A DNA stretch of 15,608 bases from CAZPAN01 sp964428485 (GTDB lineage: Bacteria; Actinomycetota; Coriobacteriia; Coriobacteriales; CADBOM01): the NCBI GenBank assembly GCA_964428485.1, contig CAYRYP010000032.1, positions 1-15,608 of the forward strand. The letters run 5' to 3'. Under the pieces are notes generated by a model, which was not told where the DNA came from, ran no database searches, and saw only the letters and a program-made list of their open reading frames with translations. Below are positions 1 to 7,819 of this stretch, in pieces. The translations under genes and the position numbers were made by a program. Position 1 is the first letter of the stretch. Every line of letters starts with the position of its first letter.

Positions 1-161
1 AGATCAAGTTCCTGATTCAGTCTAGACACAGGCAATAACTTCTTCTCGCGTTTAAGTCTGATAATATATCTTATGTAAAGTAAATCATTTAGACTGATAG
101 GCTTTGCACTTTAGGGACACTGCGATGAAAACGCTGTTGGGAAACCCGGCTCCCCTCTCTT
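1..161. other. AT-rich gene-free left edge
   Basis: No open frame with a credible ribosome binding site or recognisable product lies here. By direct count the first 120 bases are about 36% GC, far below the neighbouring genes. Positions 17-24 (TCAGTCTA) and 90-97 (TAGACTGA) form a perfect 8-bp inverted repeat, and a related sequence, AAGTCTGATA, lies at 54-63. The stretch lies downstream of the deformylase gene, but I see no convincing terminator: the only hairpin near 140-157 has a 4-bp stem and no U-run. It may hold regulatory sequence of a gene beyond the edge. Confidence 0.45.
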
Positions 162-581
162 CTACACGAGGATGCCGTTGCAGTGGTCGATCGCGTGCTG
201 GACGACCTCAGCGTTCCAGTCTTGGATCTTGCGCTTGCGCTTGTCGAGCTCGCCATCCTTAATAACCTGGTAGGCCACGGTGACTCGCCTGAAGCGCTTG
301 ACCGTGCTCTCGGCTTTAAGAGAAAGACAGCTCTCCTTGGCGGTAAAGGGCACTGCGGCCTTCTCTATCTCCGGATTGAACATCACGTAGTACTTGCCGT
401 CGTATTCGTAAGCGATGATGCGCTTCTGCACGCCGATCTGGTTAGCAGCCAAACACGCACAGTCATCCCCGATGGACTCCATCGTGTCAAGCAGGTCCTG
501 CGCCACGTCCGCATCCTCAGCGGTGGCGGGCTCGCAAGGCTTGGCGAGGAACTCCGTGTCGGTGACAATCTCCCTGATCAT
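162..581 (-). CDS. def: Peptide deformylase-like protein with HAxxH instead of HExxH
   Basis: Family role: removes the N-formyl group from nascent proteins in the cytosol, using a metal held by one Cys and two His. At 139 aa this is a short form (E. coli Def is about 169 aa). All three family motifs can be placed: CACLAANQIG (41-50, motif 1 with the conserved Gln48), ESCLS (83-87, normally EGCLS, metal ligand Cys85) and QHAIDH (128-133, normally HExxH, metal ligands His129 and His133). The three metal ligands are intact, but the catalytic Glu between the histidines is Ala130 (codon GCG at 192-194). The ATG is preceded by AGGAAGG, 6 nt upstream. It lies 41 nt downstream of leuS on the same strand, so it is probably the last gene of a guaB-leuS-def transcript. 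Family assignment is firm; deformylase activity is doubtful. Confidence 0.85.
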   Translation of the reverse strand: MIREIVTDTEFLAKPCEPATAEDADVAQDLLDTMESIGDDCACLAANQIGVQKRIIAYEYDGKYYVMFNPEIEKAAVPFTAKESCLSLKAESTVKRFRRVTVAYQVIKDGELDKRKRKIQDWNAEVVQHAIDHCNGILV

Positions 582-622
582 CTGGATCCTTCCTCATGAA
601 GAGGCCCGGCTTCGGACCCCTA

Positions 623-3172
623 CTACTTCGCGACGATGTTGACTAGCTTTCCGGGCACGAAGATAACCTTCTTAATCTCTTTGCCCTCGATGTTCTTGGC
701 AACTAGCTCCTGAGCCATGGACTTGGCTTCATCCTCAGAGATGTCCGCCGCCACCATAGCATGGGCCTTGATCTTCCCATTGACCTGTATGACGATCTCC
801 ACCTCGTCGGCCTTAGCTAGCTCTGGATCGAAGCTGGGCCAGGGCACATCGTTGATGGAGATCGTGCCGTTGAGAACCTCGTGGTAGAGCTCCTCGCAAA
901 AATGGGGTGCCACGGGCGAGAGCAGCTCGACGATGGTAGTAGCCACCTGCCTACAGAGCGCGGCATCACGCTGCTCAGCGGGAATCTTAAGATATGAGGT
1001 CGTCTTGTTGACGAGCTCCATCAAAGCAGCTATGCCCGTATTGAAGCTCCGTCTCTCCATATCATCGGTGACCTTGCCCATCACTCGGTGCATTTCGCGC
1101 AGGAGCTCGGCGTTGGCCTTCTCGAGCCCTGCAGCATCCATGCTCACGATCTGATTGGCGTCGAGGAAGTCGTCCTCCTCCCCCATCAGGATCTGCACGA
1201 TCCTCCAAACCCTGTTCATGAAGCGCCACATGCCCTCGAGTCCCTCATTGGACCACTCAAGATCTTTGTCGGGCGGGGCCATGAACAGGATGTAGGCGCG
1301 CAGCGCATCGGCGCCGTACTTGGCGATCATGTCCTCGGGAGCGATGACGTTGCCGAGTGACTTGGACATCACAGCCCCGTCAAGCTTGACCATTCCCTGT
1401 GTGAGGAGGTTCTGGAACGGCTCATCGAATCCGAGCATCCCGGCGTCGCGCAGCGCCTTCACGAAGAAGCGTGAGTAGAGCAGATGCAAAATCGCATGCT
1501 CGATTCCGCCGATGTACTGGTCGGTCGGAAGCCACCTGTCAGCCTTGTCACGGTCGAATGGTAGCTCCTCGTTGTGCGGGTCGGCGTAGCGCAGGTAGTA
1601 CCACGAGGAGCAGGTGAAGGTGTCCATCGTGTCGGTCTCCCTGTGAGCGTCCGCGCCGCACTTAGGACACTTGACGTTGTAGAAGGACGGCACGTCCCGA
1701 AGCGTCTGACCCTGAGTTACGTCCACATCCATCGGGAGCACCACCGGGAGATCCTCGACCGGCACCGGCACTATCCCACACTCCGGGCAATGGATGATGG
1801 GAATCGGGTTTCCCCAGTAGCGCTGGCGGGATATGAGCCAGTCGCGGAGCCTGAAGGTGACGGTCTTGCGGCCCTCCCCTTTCTCGGCGAGGAAGTCGAT
1901 GACCGCGCTGAAGCCCTCGGAACCCTTTCCTCCCCTAAGGCCCGTGAACTGCCCGGACTGCACCATGAAGCCCTCGCAATCAAAGGCCTCCTCCCATTCA
2001 ACCTCTGTGACCACGCGCTCACGCTCGTCCTTGAGGCGTTCGTAAAGCGGGTCGTCCTCAGGAAGGACCACAGGAACGATCGGCAGCCCGTACTTGCGCG
2101 CAAACTCGAAGTCGCGCTGGTCGCCGGAGGGTACGGCCATGACCGCGCCGGTGCCGTAGTCCATCATCACGTAGTCGCTGGTCCAGATCGGCACCTTCTC
2201 GCCGTTGACGGGGTTGACAACGTAACGCCCGGTAAAAGCGCCGTGCTTCTCGCGGCTGCCCATGGAGCGCTCAACAGCGGTGGAGCGGTGAGCGATCTCG
2301 ATGACTTCTTGAACTGCAGATTCATACTCGGTGCCTTCGGTAAACTCCCTCACGAGTGGATGCTCCGGCGCCAGCAGGAAAAACGTGCATCCGAATAGGG
2401 TGTCGGCCCTGGTGGTGAACACAGTGATCTTCTCATCGGTTGGCTCACCCTTTTTGTCGCAGAGGGTGAAGTCGACCTCCGCACCCTCGGAGCGACCAAT
2501 CCAGTTGTCCTGCATCTGCTTGACGCGCTCCGGCCACCCCTCGAGCTTGGAGAGGTCGTCGAGGAGCTCCTGCGCGTAGTTGGTAATCTTGAAGTACCAC
2601 TGCTCGAGCTCGCGTTTATCGACCGTCGAGCCGCACCTCCAGCACTCCGCTCCGTCGAGAACCTGCTCGTTGGCGAGCACGGTCTTGCAATCCGGACACC
2701 AGTTGACCGGGGACGACTTGCGCTCCACCAACCCCATCTTATAGAGCTTGAGGAAGATCCACTGTCCCCAGTGGTAGTACTCAGGATCGCAGGTACGCAC
2801 GGTCCTGTCCCAGTCGTAGGAGAACCCCATGCGCTTGAAGGAGGTCATCTGGGTGTCGATGTTGGAGTAGGTCCACTCGGCGGGATGTGAGTTGCGCTTG
2901 ATGGCGGCATTCTCGGCAGGAAGCCCGAACGCGTCCCATCCGATCGGGTGGAGAACGTCGTAGCCACGCATCTTCGCGTAACGCGCGATCACATCACCGA
3001 TCGTGTAGTTGCGCACGTGGCCCATGTGGATGTCACCCGAGGGATACGGGAACATCTCGAGCACGTACATCTTGGGCTTGGAGGGGTCATCGGAGACCTT
3101 GAACGCCTCGGTGTCCTCCCAGATCTTCTGCCACTTGAGCTCGATCTCCTGTGGCCTGTACTCCGAAATCAA
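623..3172 (-). CDS. leuS: Leucyl-tRNA synthetase
   Basis: Charges tRNA-Leu with leucine in the cytosol. It is 849 aa, close to bacterial LeuRS (about 800-860). The class I signature is FPYPSGDIHMGH (41-52, HIGH motif at 49-52), and the second signature is VMSKS (601-605), with the catalytic Lys604 present but Val in place of the first Lys of KMSKS. Paired cysteines CPDC/CWRC (159-180) and CPEC/CPKC (462-505) look like zinc ribbons. The CP1 editing domain spans roughly 225-415, with TTRADT (253-258) and AVPSGDQRD (346-354). The usual His before the editing Asp is Gly350, while Asp351 is kept. The start is TTG: AAGGAGG sits 6 nt upstream and the protein begins as expected for the family (ISEYRPQEIELKWQ). 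It follows guaB by 18 nt. Confidence 0.97.
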   Translation of the reverse strand: MISEYRPQEIELKWQKIWEDTEAFKVSDDPSKPKMYVLEMFPYPSGDIHMGHVRNYTIGDVIARYAKMRGYDVLHPIGWDAFGLPAENAAIKRNSHPAEWTYSNIDTQMTSFKRMGFSYDWDRTVRTCDPEYYHWGQWIFLKLYKMGLVERKSSPVNWCPDCKTVLANEQVLDGAECWRCGSTVDKRELEQWYFKITNYAQELLDDLSKLEGWPERVKQMQDNWIGRSEGAEVDFTLCDKKGEPTDEKITVFTTRADTLFGCTFFLLAPEHPLVREFTEGTEYESAVQEVIEIAHRSTAVERSMGSREKHGAFTGRYVVNPVNGEKVPIWTSDYVMMDYGTGAVMAVPSGDQRDFEFARKYGLPIVPVVLPEDDPLYERLKDERERVVTEVEWEEAFDCEGFMVQSGQFTGLRGGKGSEGFSAVIDFLAEKGEGRKTVTFRLRDWLISRQRYWGNPIPIIHCPECGIVPVPVEDLPVVLPMDVDVTQGQTLRDVPSFYNVKCPKCGADAHRETDTMDTFTCSSWYYLRYADPHNEELPFDRDKADRWLPTDQYIGGIEHAILHLLYSRFFVKALRDAGMLGFDEPFQNLLTQGMVKLDGAVMSKSLGNVIAPEDMIAKYGADALRAYILFMAPPDKDLEWSNEGLEGMWRFMNRVWRIVQILMGEEDDFLDANQIVSMDAAGLEKANAELLREMHRVMGKVTDDMERRSFNTGIAALMELVNKTTSYLKIPAEQRDAALCRQVATTIVELLSPVAPHFCEELYHEVLNGTISINDVPWPSFDPELAKADEVEIVIQVNGKIKAHAMVAADISEDEAKSMAQELVAKNIEGKEIKKVIFVPGKLVNIVAK

Positions 3173-3190
3173 CCTCTTCCTCCTTCGAGA

Positions 3191-4708
3191 TCACCTATAG
3201 CCGCCAGTAGAGGCGGAAGTGGAGTCCTTGAGAACCACGTCGTGTGCGCCGCCCTCGATGATCGAGGTTGAGCTGACGAGCGTGAGCTTTGCCTTCTCCT
3301 GGAACTCCGGTATGGAGAGCGACCCGCAGTTGCACATGGTCGAGCGCATCTTGATCAGCGTCTGTGCCACGTTCTCTTTGAGCGACCCCGCATAGGGTAC
3401 GTAGGAGTCGACGCCCTCCTCAAAGGACAGGCTTTCCTTGCCGCCCATGTCGTAGCGCTGCCAGTTGCGGGCGCGTGCGGAGCCCTCTCCCCAGTACTCC
3501 TTCATATAGCTGCCGTTGATGTTGACCCTAGCCGTGGGGCTCTCGTCGAACCTAGCGAAGTAGCGGCCCAACATCAGGAAATCCGCACCCATCGCGAGCG
3601 CCAGCGTCATGTGGTGGTCGTAGACGATGCCGCCATCCGAGCAGATCGGCACATAGACGCCGTTTTTCTCGAAATACTCATTGCGAGCTCTGTTGACGTC
3701 GATGAGCGAGGTAGCCTGTCCGCGGCCTATGCCCTTCTGCTCTCGGGTGATGCAGATGGATCCACCACCGATGCCAACCTTGACGAAGTCGGCCCCGCAA
3801 TCGGCCAAGAACTTGAATCCCTCGCTATCGACCACGTTGCCGGCGCCGACCTTGATGGAGTCGCCGTACTCGGATTTGATCCATTCGAGCGTAAGCCTCT
3901 GCCACTCGGTGAAGCCCTCGGAGGAGTCGATGCAAAGCACATCAACGCCCGCCTCGAGCAGCGCGGGCACCCTGTCCTTGTAGTCGCGCGTGTTGATGCC
4001 GGCTCCAACCATGTAACGCTTGTGAGTGTCGAGCAGCTCGTTAGGGTTCTCTTTGTGGGAGTCATAGTCCTTGCGGAAAACCAATGACAGCAATCTGTCC
4101 TCGTTATCAACGATGGGAAGCGCGTTTAGCCTGTGATCCCAAATGATGTCGTTGGCCTCTGAGAGGGTGGTGTCCTTCCCCGCCACGATCAGCTTCTCGC
4201 GCGGAGTCATGAAGTCACGCACCTTGGCATCGAGCGACATCCTAGAGAGACGGTAATCGCGGCTGGTAACGATACCCAGGATCCTGCCATGGGCGGTGCC
4301 GTCCTCAGTAACGGGCATCGTGGAGTGGCCGGAACGGGCCTTAAGCTCGACGACCTGCGCAAGCGTCATGTCGGGCGAGATGTTGGAATCGCTCTCAACA
4401 AAGCCTGCCTTGTAGTCCTTGACGCGCGCGACCATCGCAGCCTCATCTTTAATGGACTGCGAACCATAAATGAAAGAGAGGCCACCCTCGGTGGCAAGCG
4501 CCACGGCCATCTTGTCATCGGAGACCGACTGCATAATGGCCGAGGTAAGGGGTATCGAAAGGTAGATGTCCGACTCCGCCCCCTTCTTAAACCTCACAAG
4601 CGGGGTGCGGAGGCTCACCTTGTCGGGGATGCACTCAGAAGAGGAGTACCCGGGCACTAGGAGATACTCGTTGAACGTGTGAGCGGTTTCGGGATAGAAG
4701 TATGCCAT
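3191..4708 (-). CDS. guaB: IMP dehydrogenase, anaerobe / Tritrichomonas-like type
   Basis: Oxidises IMP to XMP with NAD+, the committed step to GMP, in the cytosol. It has 505 aa from the ATG at 4708, which has GAGGAG 10 nt upstream. The frame stays open to an ATG at 4855, but those 49 Arg-rich extra residues do not resemble the family and I exclude them. The protein opens MAYFYPETAHTFNEYLLVPG. Two CBS domains cover about residues 105-215 and the rest is the TIM barrel. The catalytic loop GIGGGSICITREQKGIGRGQ carries Cys319; the flap has the Arg418-Tyr419 dyad (NWQRYD). These numbers coincide with the T. foetus enzyme as I remember it, which supports both the start choice and the subtype. It is the first gene of a probable guaB-leuS-def transcript, with a 264-nt leader region upstream. 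Confidence 0.96.
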   Translation of the reverse strand: MAYFYPETAHTFNEYLLVPGYSSSECIPDKVSLRTPLVRFKKGAESDIYLSIPLTSAIMQSVSDDKMAVALATEGGLSFIYGSQSIKDEAAMVARVKDYKAGFVESDSNISPDMTLAQVVELKARSGHSTMPVTEDGTAHGRILGIVTSRDYRLSRMSLDAKVRDFMTPREKLIVAGKDTTLSEANDIIWDHRLNALPIVDNEDRLLSLVFRKDYDSHKENPNELLDTHKRYMVGAGINTRDYKDRVPALLEAGVDVLCIDSSEGFTEWQRLTLEWIKSEYGDSIKVGAGNVVDSEGFKFLADCGADFVKVGIGGGSICITREQKGIGRGQATSLIDVNRARNEYFEKNGVYVPICSDGGIVYDHHMTLALAMGADFLMLGRYFARFDESPTARVNINGSYMKEYWGEGSARARNWQRYDMGGKESLSFEEGVDSYVPYAGSLKENVAQTLIKMRSTMCNCGSLSIPEFQEKAKLTLVSSTSIIEGGAHDVVLKDSTSASTGGYR

Positions 4709-4829
4709 GAGCCTCATTCTCCTCGCGACCCTGCGGACGCTGCCGGAATCGGATCCCAAGACCCTGCCGCGCATGCGCCTACATGCTGATAATCGCCGGC
4801 CCTCCCCGGCGCCTTGCATAGCGTTTCCC

Positions 4830-4835
4830 ATATTA
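4830..4835 (-). promoter_or_regulatory. Possible -10 element for guaB
   Basis: TAATAT on the minus strand matches the sigma-70 -10 consensus at 4 of 6 positions. No good -35 hexamer lies 16-18 nt upstream; that position falls inside the left arm of the inverted repeat at 4849-4879. The placement is weak and inferred only from position, about 120 nt before the guaB ATG. No purine riboswitch or T-box signature was recognised in this leader. Confidence 0.25.
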
Positions 4836-4848
4836 GCAAATCGACGTT

Positions 4849-4879
4849 TTTCCATTCAGGCTCATGTAGCGAATGGAAA
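4849..4879. repeat. Perfect 9-bp inverted repeat upstream of guaB
   Basis: TTTCCATTC (4849-4857) and GAATGGAAA (4871-4879) are perfect reverse complements separated by 13 nt. It is AT-rich within a GC-rich region and is not followed by a T-run that would make it an obvious terminator. It sits just upstream of the possible guaB -10. It could be an operator for the guaB-leuS-def unit or an RNA hairpin; the sequence alone does not decide. Confidence 0.5.
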
Positions 4880-4935
4880 GGTGCGGTGGCGTTGCATAGA
4901 GCTGCTCGGAGCGCTTTTGAAACGAGATCGTAGGC

Positions 4936-4966
4936 ACGGGCGACCGAACGGCGCAGTCGGCCCCGT
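4936..4966 (-). terminator. Imperfect hairpin after niaR, possible operon terminator
   Basis: Starting 6 nt past the niaR stop, minus-strand RNA can fold ACGGG / CCCGT (5 bp), a 2-nt bulge, then CGACTG / CGGTCG (6 bp, one wobble) around a 7-nt loop. The following bases contain only GTTTC rather than a true U-run, so intrinsic termination may be weak or factor-dependent. The position at the end of the nad operon is what favours a terminator role. Confidence 0.4.
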
Positions 4967-4972
4967 TAAGCC

Positions 4973-5554
4973 TCAGACGAGAACGGCCCGCTCATAATCG
5001 CTGAACATCACTAGAAGGCCCATGTCGGAGAGCATGCGTTCGATATCGTCCAGTTCCTCCTCGGTGTCCGCGGAGACGTGGTGAAAATGATAGCCGTCCG
5101 TGATGAGCATCAGAGGCGACGACTTGCCATTTTGGATCTTGTCCATGAAGGCGGCAACGTCCTTACGACTCTTGATGCCGAGCTCCACTGAGATAGTGCC
5201 GTAGGAGCGGTGGTTGACCATCACATCTTCGATGCGCCCGCCCATGTCGACGATGGCGTTGAGCTCCTCCTCCGTCTGATCGACACCATGGCGTACCTTG
5301 AAGAGCCTTGTGGGGCGCTTCGGTAGTCCGTCCTGGGAGTCTCCTCGCACTGCGGTGCCAGCGGTGGCGCTCGGCGCGATATAACCACGGTTGGTGGAGA
5401 CTATCTCCATCCCGCTCGTGCGCAGTATCGCGATGTCCTGGACGATAACCTGTCTGCTGACGCCCATCATCTTGGCGAGAGACGACCCAGTGACGGGCTT
5501 GCTGGACCCTCTGAGCCTCTCAGCCAGGAGCTCTCTTCTCTTCTGACTGCTCAC
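4973..5554 (-). CDS. niaR: NiaR-family repressor of NAD biosynthesis (HTH + 3H domain)
   Basis: Family role: nicotinate-responsive DNA-binding repressor of NAD synthesis and niacin uptake genes (B. subtilis YrxA). It has 193 aa from a GTG start (reading SSQKRRELLAERL) with GGAGG 6 nt upstream; that GTG overlaps the nadC stop by 4 nt (GTGA), so it is probably translationally coupled. Residues 1-60 are a winged helix-turn-helix (VTGSSLAKMMGVSRQVIVQD). Residues about 80-193 are the 3H domain with its namesake histidines: VRHGVDQTEEEL, VNHRSYG and GYHFHHVSADTEEE. The frame remains open further upstream into nadC, but the overlap start fits the ribosome site and domain. As last gene of nadA-nadB-nadC-niaR it would be autoregulated with its targets. 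The tandem repeat at 8819-8840 is a candidate binding site. Confidence 0.9.
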   Translation of the reverse strand: MSSQKRRELLAERLRGSSKPVTGSSLAKMMGVSRQVIVQDIAILRTSGMEIVSTNRGYIAPSATAGTAVRGDSQDGLPKRPTRLFKVRHGVDQTEEELNAIVDMGGRIEDVMVNHRSYGTISVELGIKSRKDVAAFMDKIQNGKSSPLMLITDGYHFHHVSADTEEELDDIERMLSDMGLLVMFSDYERAVLV

Positions 5555-6417
5555 AGCTCTCCTCCCTCGAGGATGCGAAGATGCTTGAGCGAGAGATCGA
5601 GAATCGGACTGGAGTGCGTCAGCGCACCGCACGAGATATAGTCGACGCCAAGATCGGCAAGGAGTCTCAGCGCCGGTTCATCGACGTTTCCAGAGATCTC
5701 CGTCTTGGCGCGTCCGGCCACCAGCTCGATGGCGGAGCGCATCTCGTCGATGGCCATATTGTCGAGCATGATGATGTCCGCACCAGCCTCCAGCGCCTCA
5801 GCGACCATCTCCAGGTTCTCAACCTCTACCTCGATCATGCAGGTGAACGGAACTCTTTTCCTTGCGCACCTTACAGCATTGGCGATGCTCCCCGCCGCAT
5901 CTATATGGTTGTCCTTGAGCATCACCGCAGTGGACAGGTTGTAGCGGTGGTTGGTTCCGCCGCCGATACGCACGGCTTCCTTCTCGAAAATCCTCATTCC
6001 GGGTGTCGTCTTGCGAGTGTCCACGATCCTCGTGCCGGTTCCCTCGAGCGCCTGTACCATGCGCCTGGTCTTAGTGGCGATCCCGCTCATACGCTGCAGG
6101 TAGTTGAGAGCCGTGCGCTCACCGGAGAGGACGGCCCTAACGTCGCCCGAGACGATGGCTAGAAGTTGCCCTGGGCGGATCTCATCTCCATCTGCGACCG
6201 CAGCATCCACAGAACTCTTAGGGTCGAGCATCGAGAAGACCCTTGCAAACACACCAAGTCCGGCGATGACCCCCTCCTGCTTGGCGACCAGCGAGACCTC
6301 GCAGGGCGCGCCGTTAGGGCAGATGGCCTGCGTGCTAACGTCCTCGCTGGAGATGTCCTCCCGCAGCGCCATCCTGATGTAATCGTCCGCGACAACCGCG
6401 AATGTAACTGGGTTCAC
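5551..6417 (-). CDS. nadC: Quinolinate phosphoribosyltransferase (carboxylating)
   Basis: Converts quinolinate and PRPP to nicotinate mononucleotide, CO2 and pyrophosphate, the third step of de novo NAD synthesis. It has 288 aa, a normal length. Family landmarks are GERTALNYLQRMSGIAT (from residue 99), DTRKTTPG (133-140), GGGTNHRYNL (152-161) and MLKDNH (166-171), giving the phosphate/carboxylate-binding Arg, Lys and His residues. I chose the GTG at 6417 because GGGAG lies 8 nt upstream; an in-frame TTG at 6432 has no ribosome site. The gene starts 4 nt after nadB and its stop overlaps the niaR start, so it is tightly embedded in the operon. Confidence 0.95.
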   Translation of the reverse strand: MNPVTFAVVADDYIRMALREDISSEDVSTQAICPNGAPCEVSLVAKQEGVIAGLGVFARVFSMLDPKSSVDAAVADGDEIRPGQLLAIVSGDVRAVLSGERTALNYLQRMSGIATKTRRMVQALEGTGTRIVDTRKTTPGMRIFEKEAVRIGGGTNHRYNLSTAVMLKDNHIDAAGSIANAVRCARKRVPFTCMIEVEVENLEMVAEALEAGADIIMLDNMAIDEMRSAIELVAGRAKTEISGNVDEPALRLLADLGVDYISCGALTHSSPILDLSLKHLRILEGGEL

Positions 6418-6421
6418 TGGA

Positions 6422-7819
6422 TCATCTCCCAATGCCTATGATCGCCTCGAGCGCGATCGCGGAGTAGTCGTTTTTGTAGAAAGAGTTGTCCAGCAGACAC
6501 CTCTCCCCCGTGCCATCGAAGCCATCGTCGGGCAGGCTCTCGCCGGTGGAGATCCTGTGCGCGACCCTCTGCGCGAACACCAAAGCCTCGAGCAGGCTGT
6601 TGCTGGCGAGCCTGTTTTTGCCATGCACGCCGGTACAGGCGGTCTCGCCTACCGCATAGAGCGAGTCCATCGAGGTTTGCCCGTCTTTGTCGACATGGAT
6701 CCCGCCCATGAAATAGTGCTGTGCGGGAACGACAGGAATTGGCTCCTTGGTGATATCGTACCCCTCTTTCAGACACTCCTCGTAGATGTGCGGGAAGTGG
6801 GAGCGTATCTCCTCCTCGCTGATCCGCTCGAAGGAGAGCCAGACGTGCTCGCTTCCCTCGCGCTCCATCTCGGCGAATATAGCGCGGCTCACCACATCGC
6901 GCGGCTGTAGCTCGTCGATGAAGCGCTTGCCGGAACCGTTCAGAAGGATCGCACCCTCCCCGCGACAGGACTCCGATATCAAAAAGGCTCTGCCCGGCCT
7001 TCCGGTGTAGAGGCTGGTTGGGTGGATCTGCACGTAGTCCATGTCCTGCAGCGACACACCGTGGTCGCGTGCTATGCGGCAGGCGTCACCCTGAAGGTTC
7101 GGGTAGTTGGTGGAGTGCTCGTAAAGGCCACCGATCCCGCCTGTGGCAAGCACCGTCGAGGTGGCTAGGATCCTGATCTTGTTGCCATCGGGGTCGCAGG
7201 CGATTATTCCCGCGCAGCTGACGTGGATGGGCTCGGCGTAGGCACCCACAGCTTCCTGAGACTCGATGATATCGATCATCGGGGTATTCTCGAGGATCGT
7301 CACATTACTCAGGCGCTTGACGTCGCGCTGGAGAACCGAAGTGATCTCCCTGCCGGTAATGTCCTCGTGAAAGCAGATCCTGGGACTCGAGTGCGCCCCC
7401 TCCCTGGTATAGACAAGCTCACCATCGGGATCCTGCTCGAAGCGCACTCCCCTCTCCACCAGGTCGTCTATGACCCTGCGGCTGGAGCGGATCATAATGT
7501 CGACGCTCTCGTAGCGATTCTCGTAATGCCCCGCCCTCATCGTGTCCTCGAGATAAGAGGCGTAATCGGAGCGATCCCTCAACACGCAGATACCTCCCTG
7601 GGCGAGCATTGAGTCACACTCCTCGAGAGGGCCCTTCGACAGCATGACGATCCTGGTGTCCGAAGGCAGGTTCAACGCGGTGTAGAGTCCAGCGACCCCG
7701 CACCCGGCAATCACCACGTCACAGACGATCTCGCTCACGGCGTCGCTCGCCCCACCCGTCTCGGGTGCCGATTCGACTCCGACATCCCACAACGCTCCAG
7801 CCTTCTCATCGAGCGGCAT
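6422..7819 (-). CDS. nadB: L-aspartate oxidase, short form
   Basis: FAD enzyme oxidising L-aspartate to iminoaspartate for NadA. It has 465 aa from the ATG at 7819, which overlaps the nadA end by 14 nt; AGAGG lies 10 nt upstream. An upstream in-frame extension to 7897 lies wholly inside nadA and is unlikely. Features: Rossmann FAD motif VVIAGCGVAGLY (35-46), MLAQGGI, the substrate-site stretch TREGAHSSPRI, IHPTSLYTG, PRDVVSRAI (catalytic Arg region), PAQHYFMGGI (active-site His) and the FAD-binding tail GETACTGVHGKNRLASNSLLEALV. The protein ends only about 55 residues after that motif, so it lacks the C-terminal helical domain found in E. coli NadB (about 540 aa). nadC begins 4 nt later, so nothing has been cut off by a visible frameshift. 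Confidence 0.95.
   Translation of the reverse strand: MPLDEKAGALWDVGVESAPETGGASDAVSEIVCDVVIAGCGVAGLYTALNLPSDTRIVMLSKGPLEECDSMLAQGGICVLRDRSDYASYLEDTMRAGHYENRYESVDIMIRSSRRVIDDLVERGVRFEQDPDGELVYTREGAHSSPRICFHEDITGREITSVLQRDVKRLSNVTILENTPMIDIIESQEAVGAYAEPIHVSCAGIIACDPDGNKIRILATSTVLATGGIGGLYEHSTNYPNLQGDACRIARDHGVSLQDMDYVQIHPTSLYTGRPGRAFLISESCRGEGAILLNGSGKRFIDELQPRDVVSRAIFAEMEREGSEHVWLSFERISEEEIRSHFPHIYEECLKEGYDITKEPIPVVPAQHYFMGGIHVDKDGQTSMDSLYAVGETACTGVHGKNRLASNSLLEALVFAQRVAHRISTGESLPDDGFDGTGERCLLDNSFYKNDYSAIALEAIIGIGR

Noticed and set aside
1574..2398. 274-codon plus-strand open frame opposite leuS
   Set aside because: Antisense shadow of the LeuRS editing domain, with no recognisable motif or ribosome site.
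4709..4855. 49-residue N-terminal extension of guaB
   Set aside because: Arg-rich and not family-like; a ribosome site precedes the internal ATG at 4708, and residue numbering from that ATG fits a known homologue.
4709..4972. Purine riboswitch or T-box upstream of guaB
   Set aside because: No three-way junction pattern or T-box sequence was found; only the inverted repeat at 4849-4879 and the niaR hairpin stand out.
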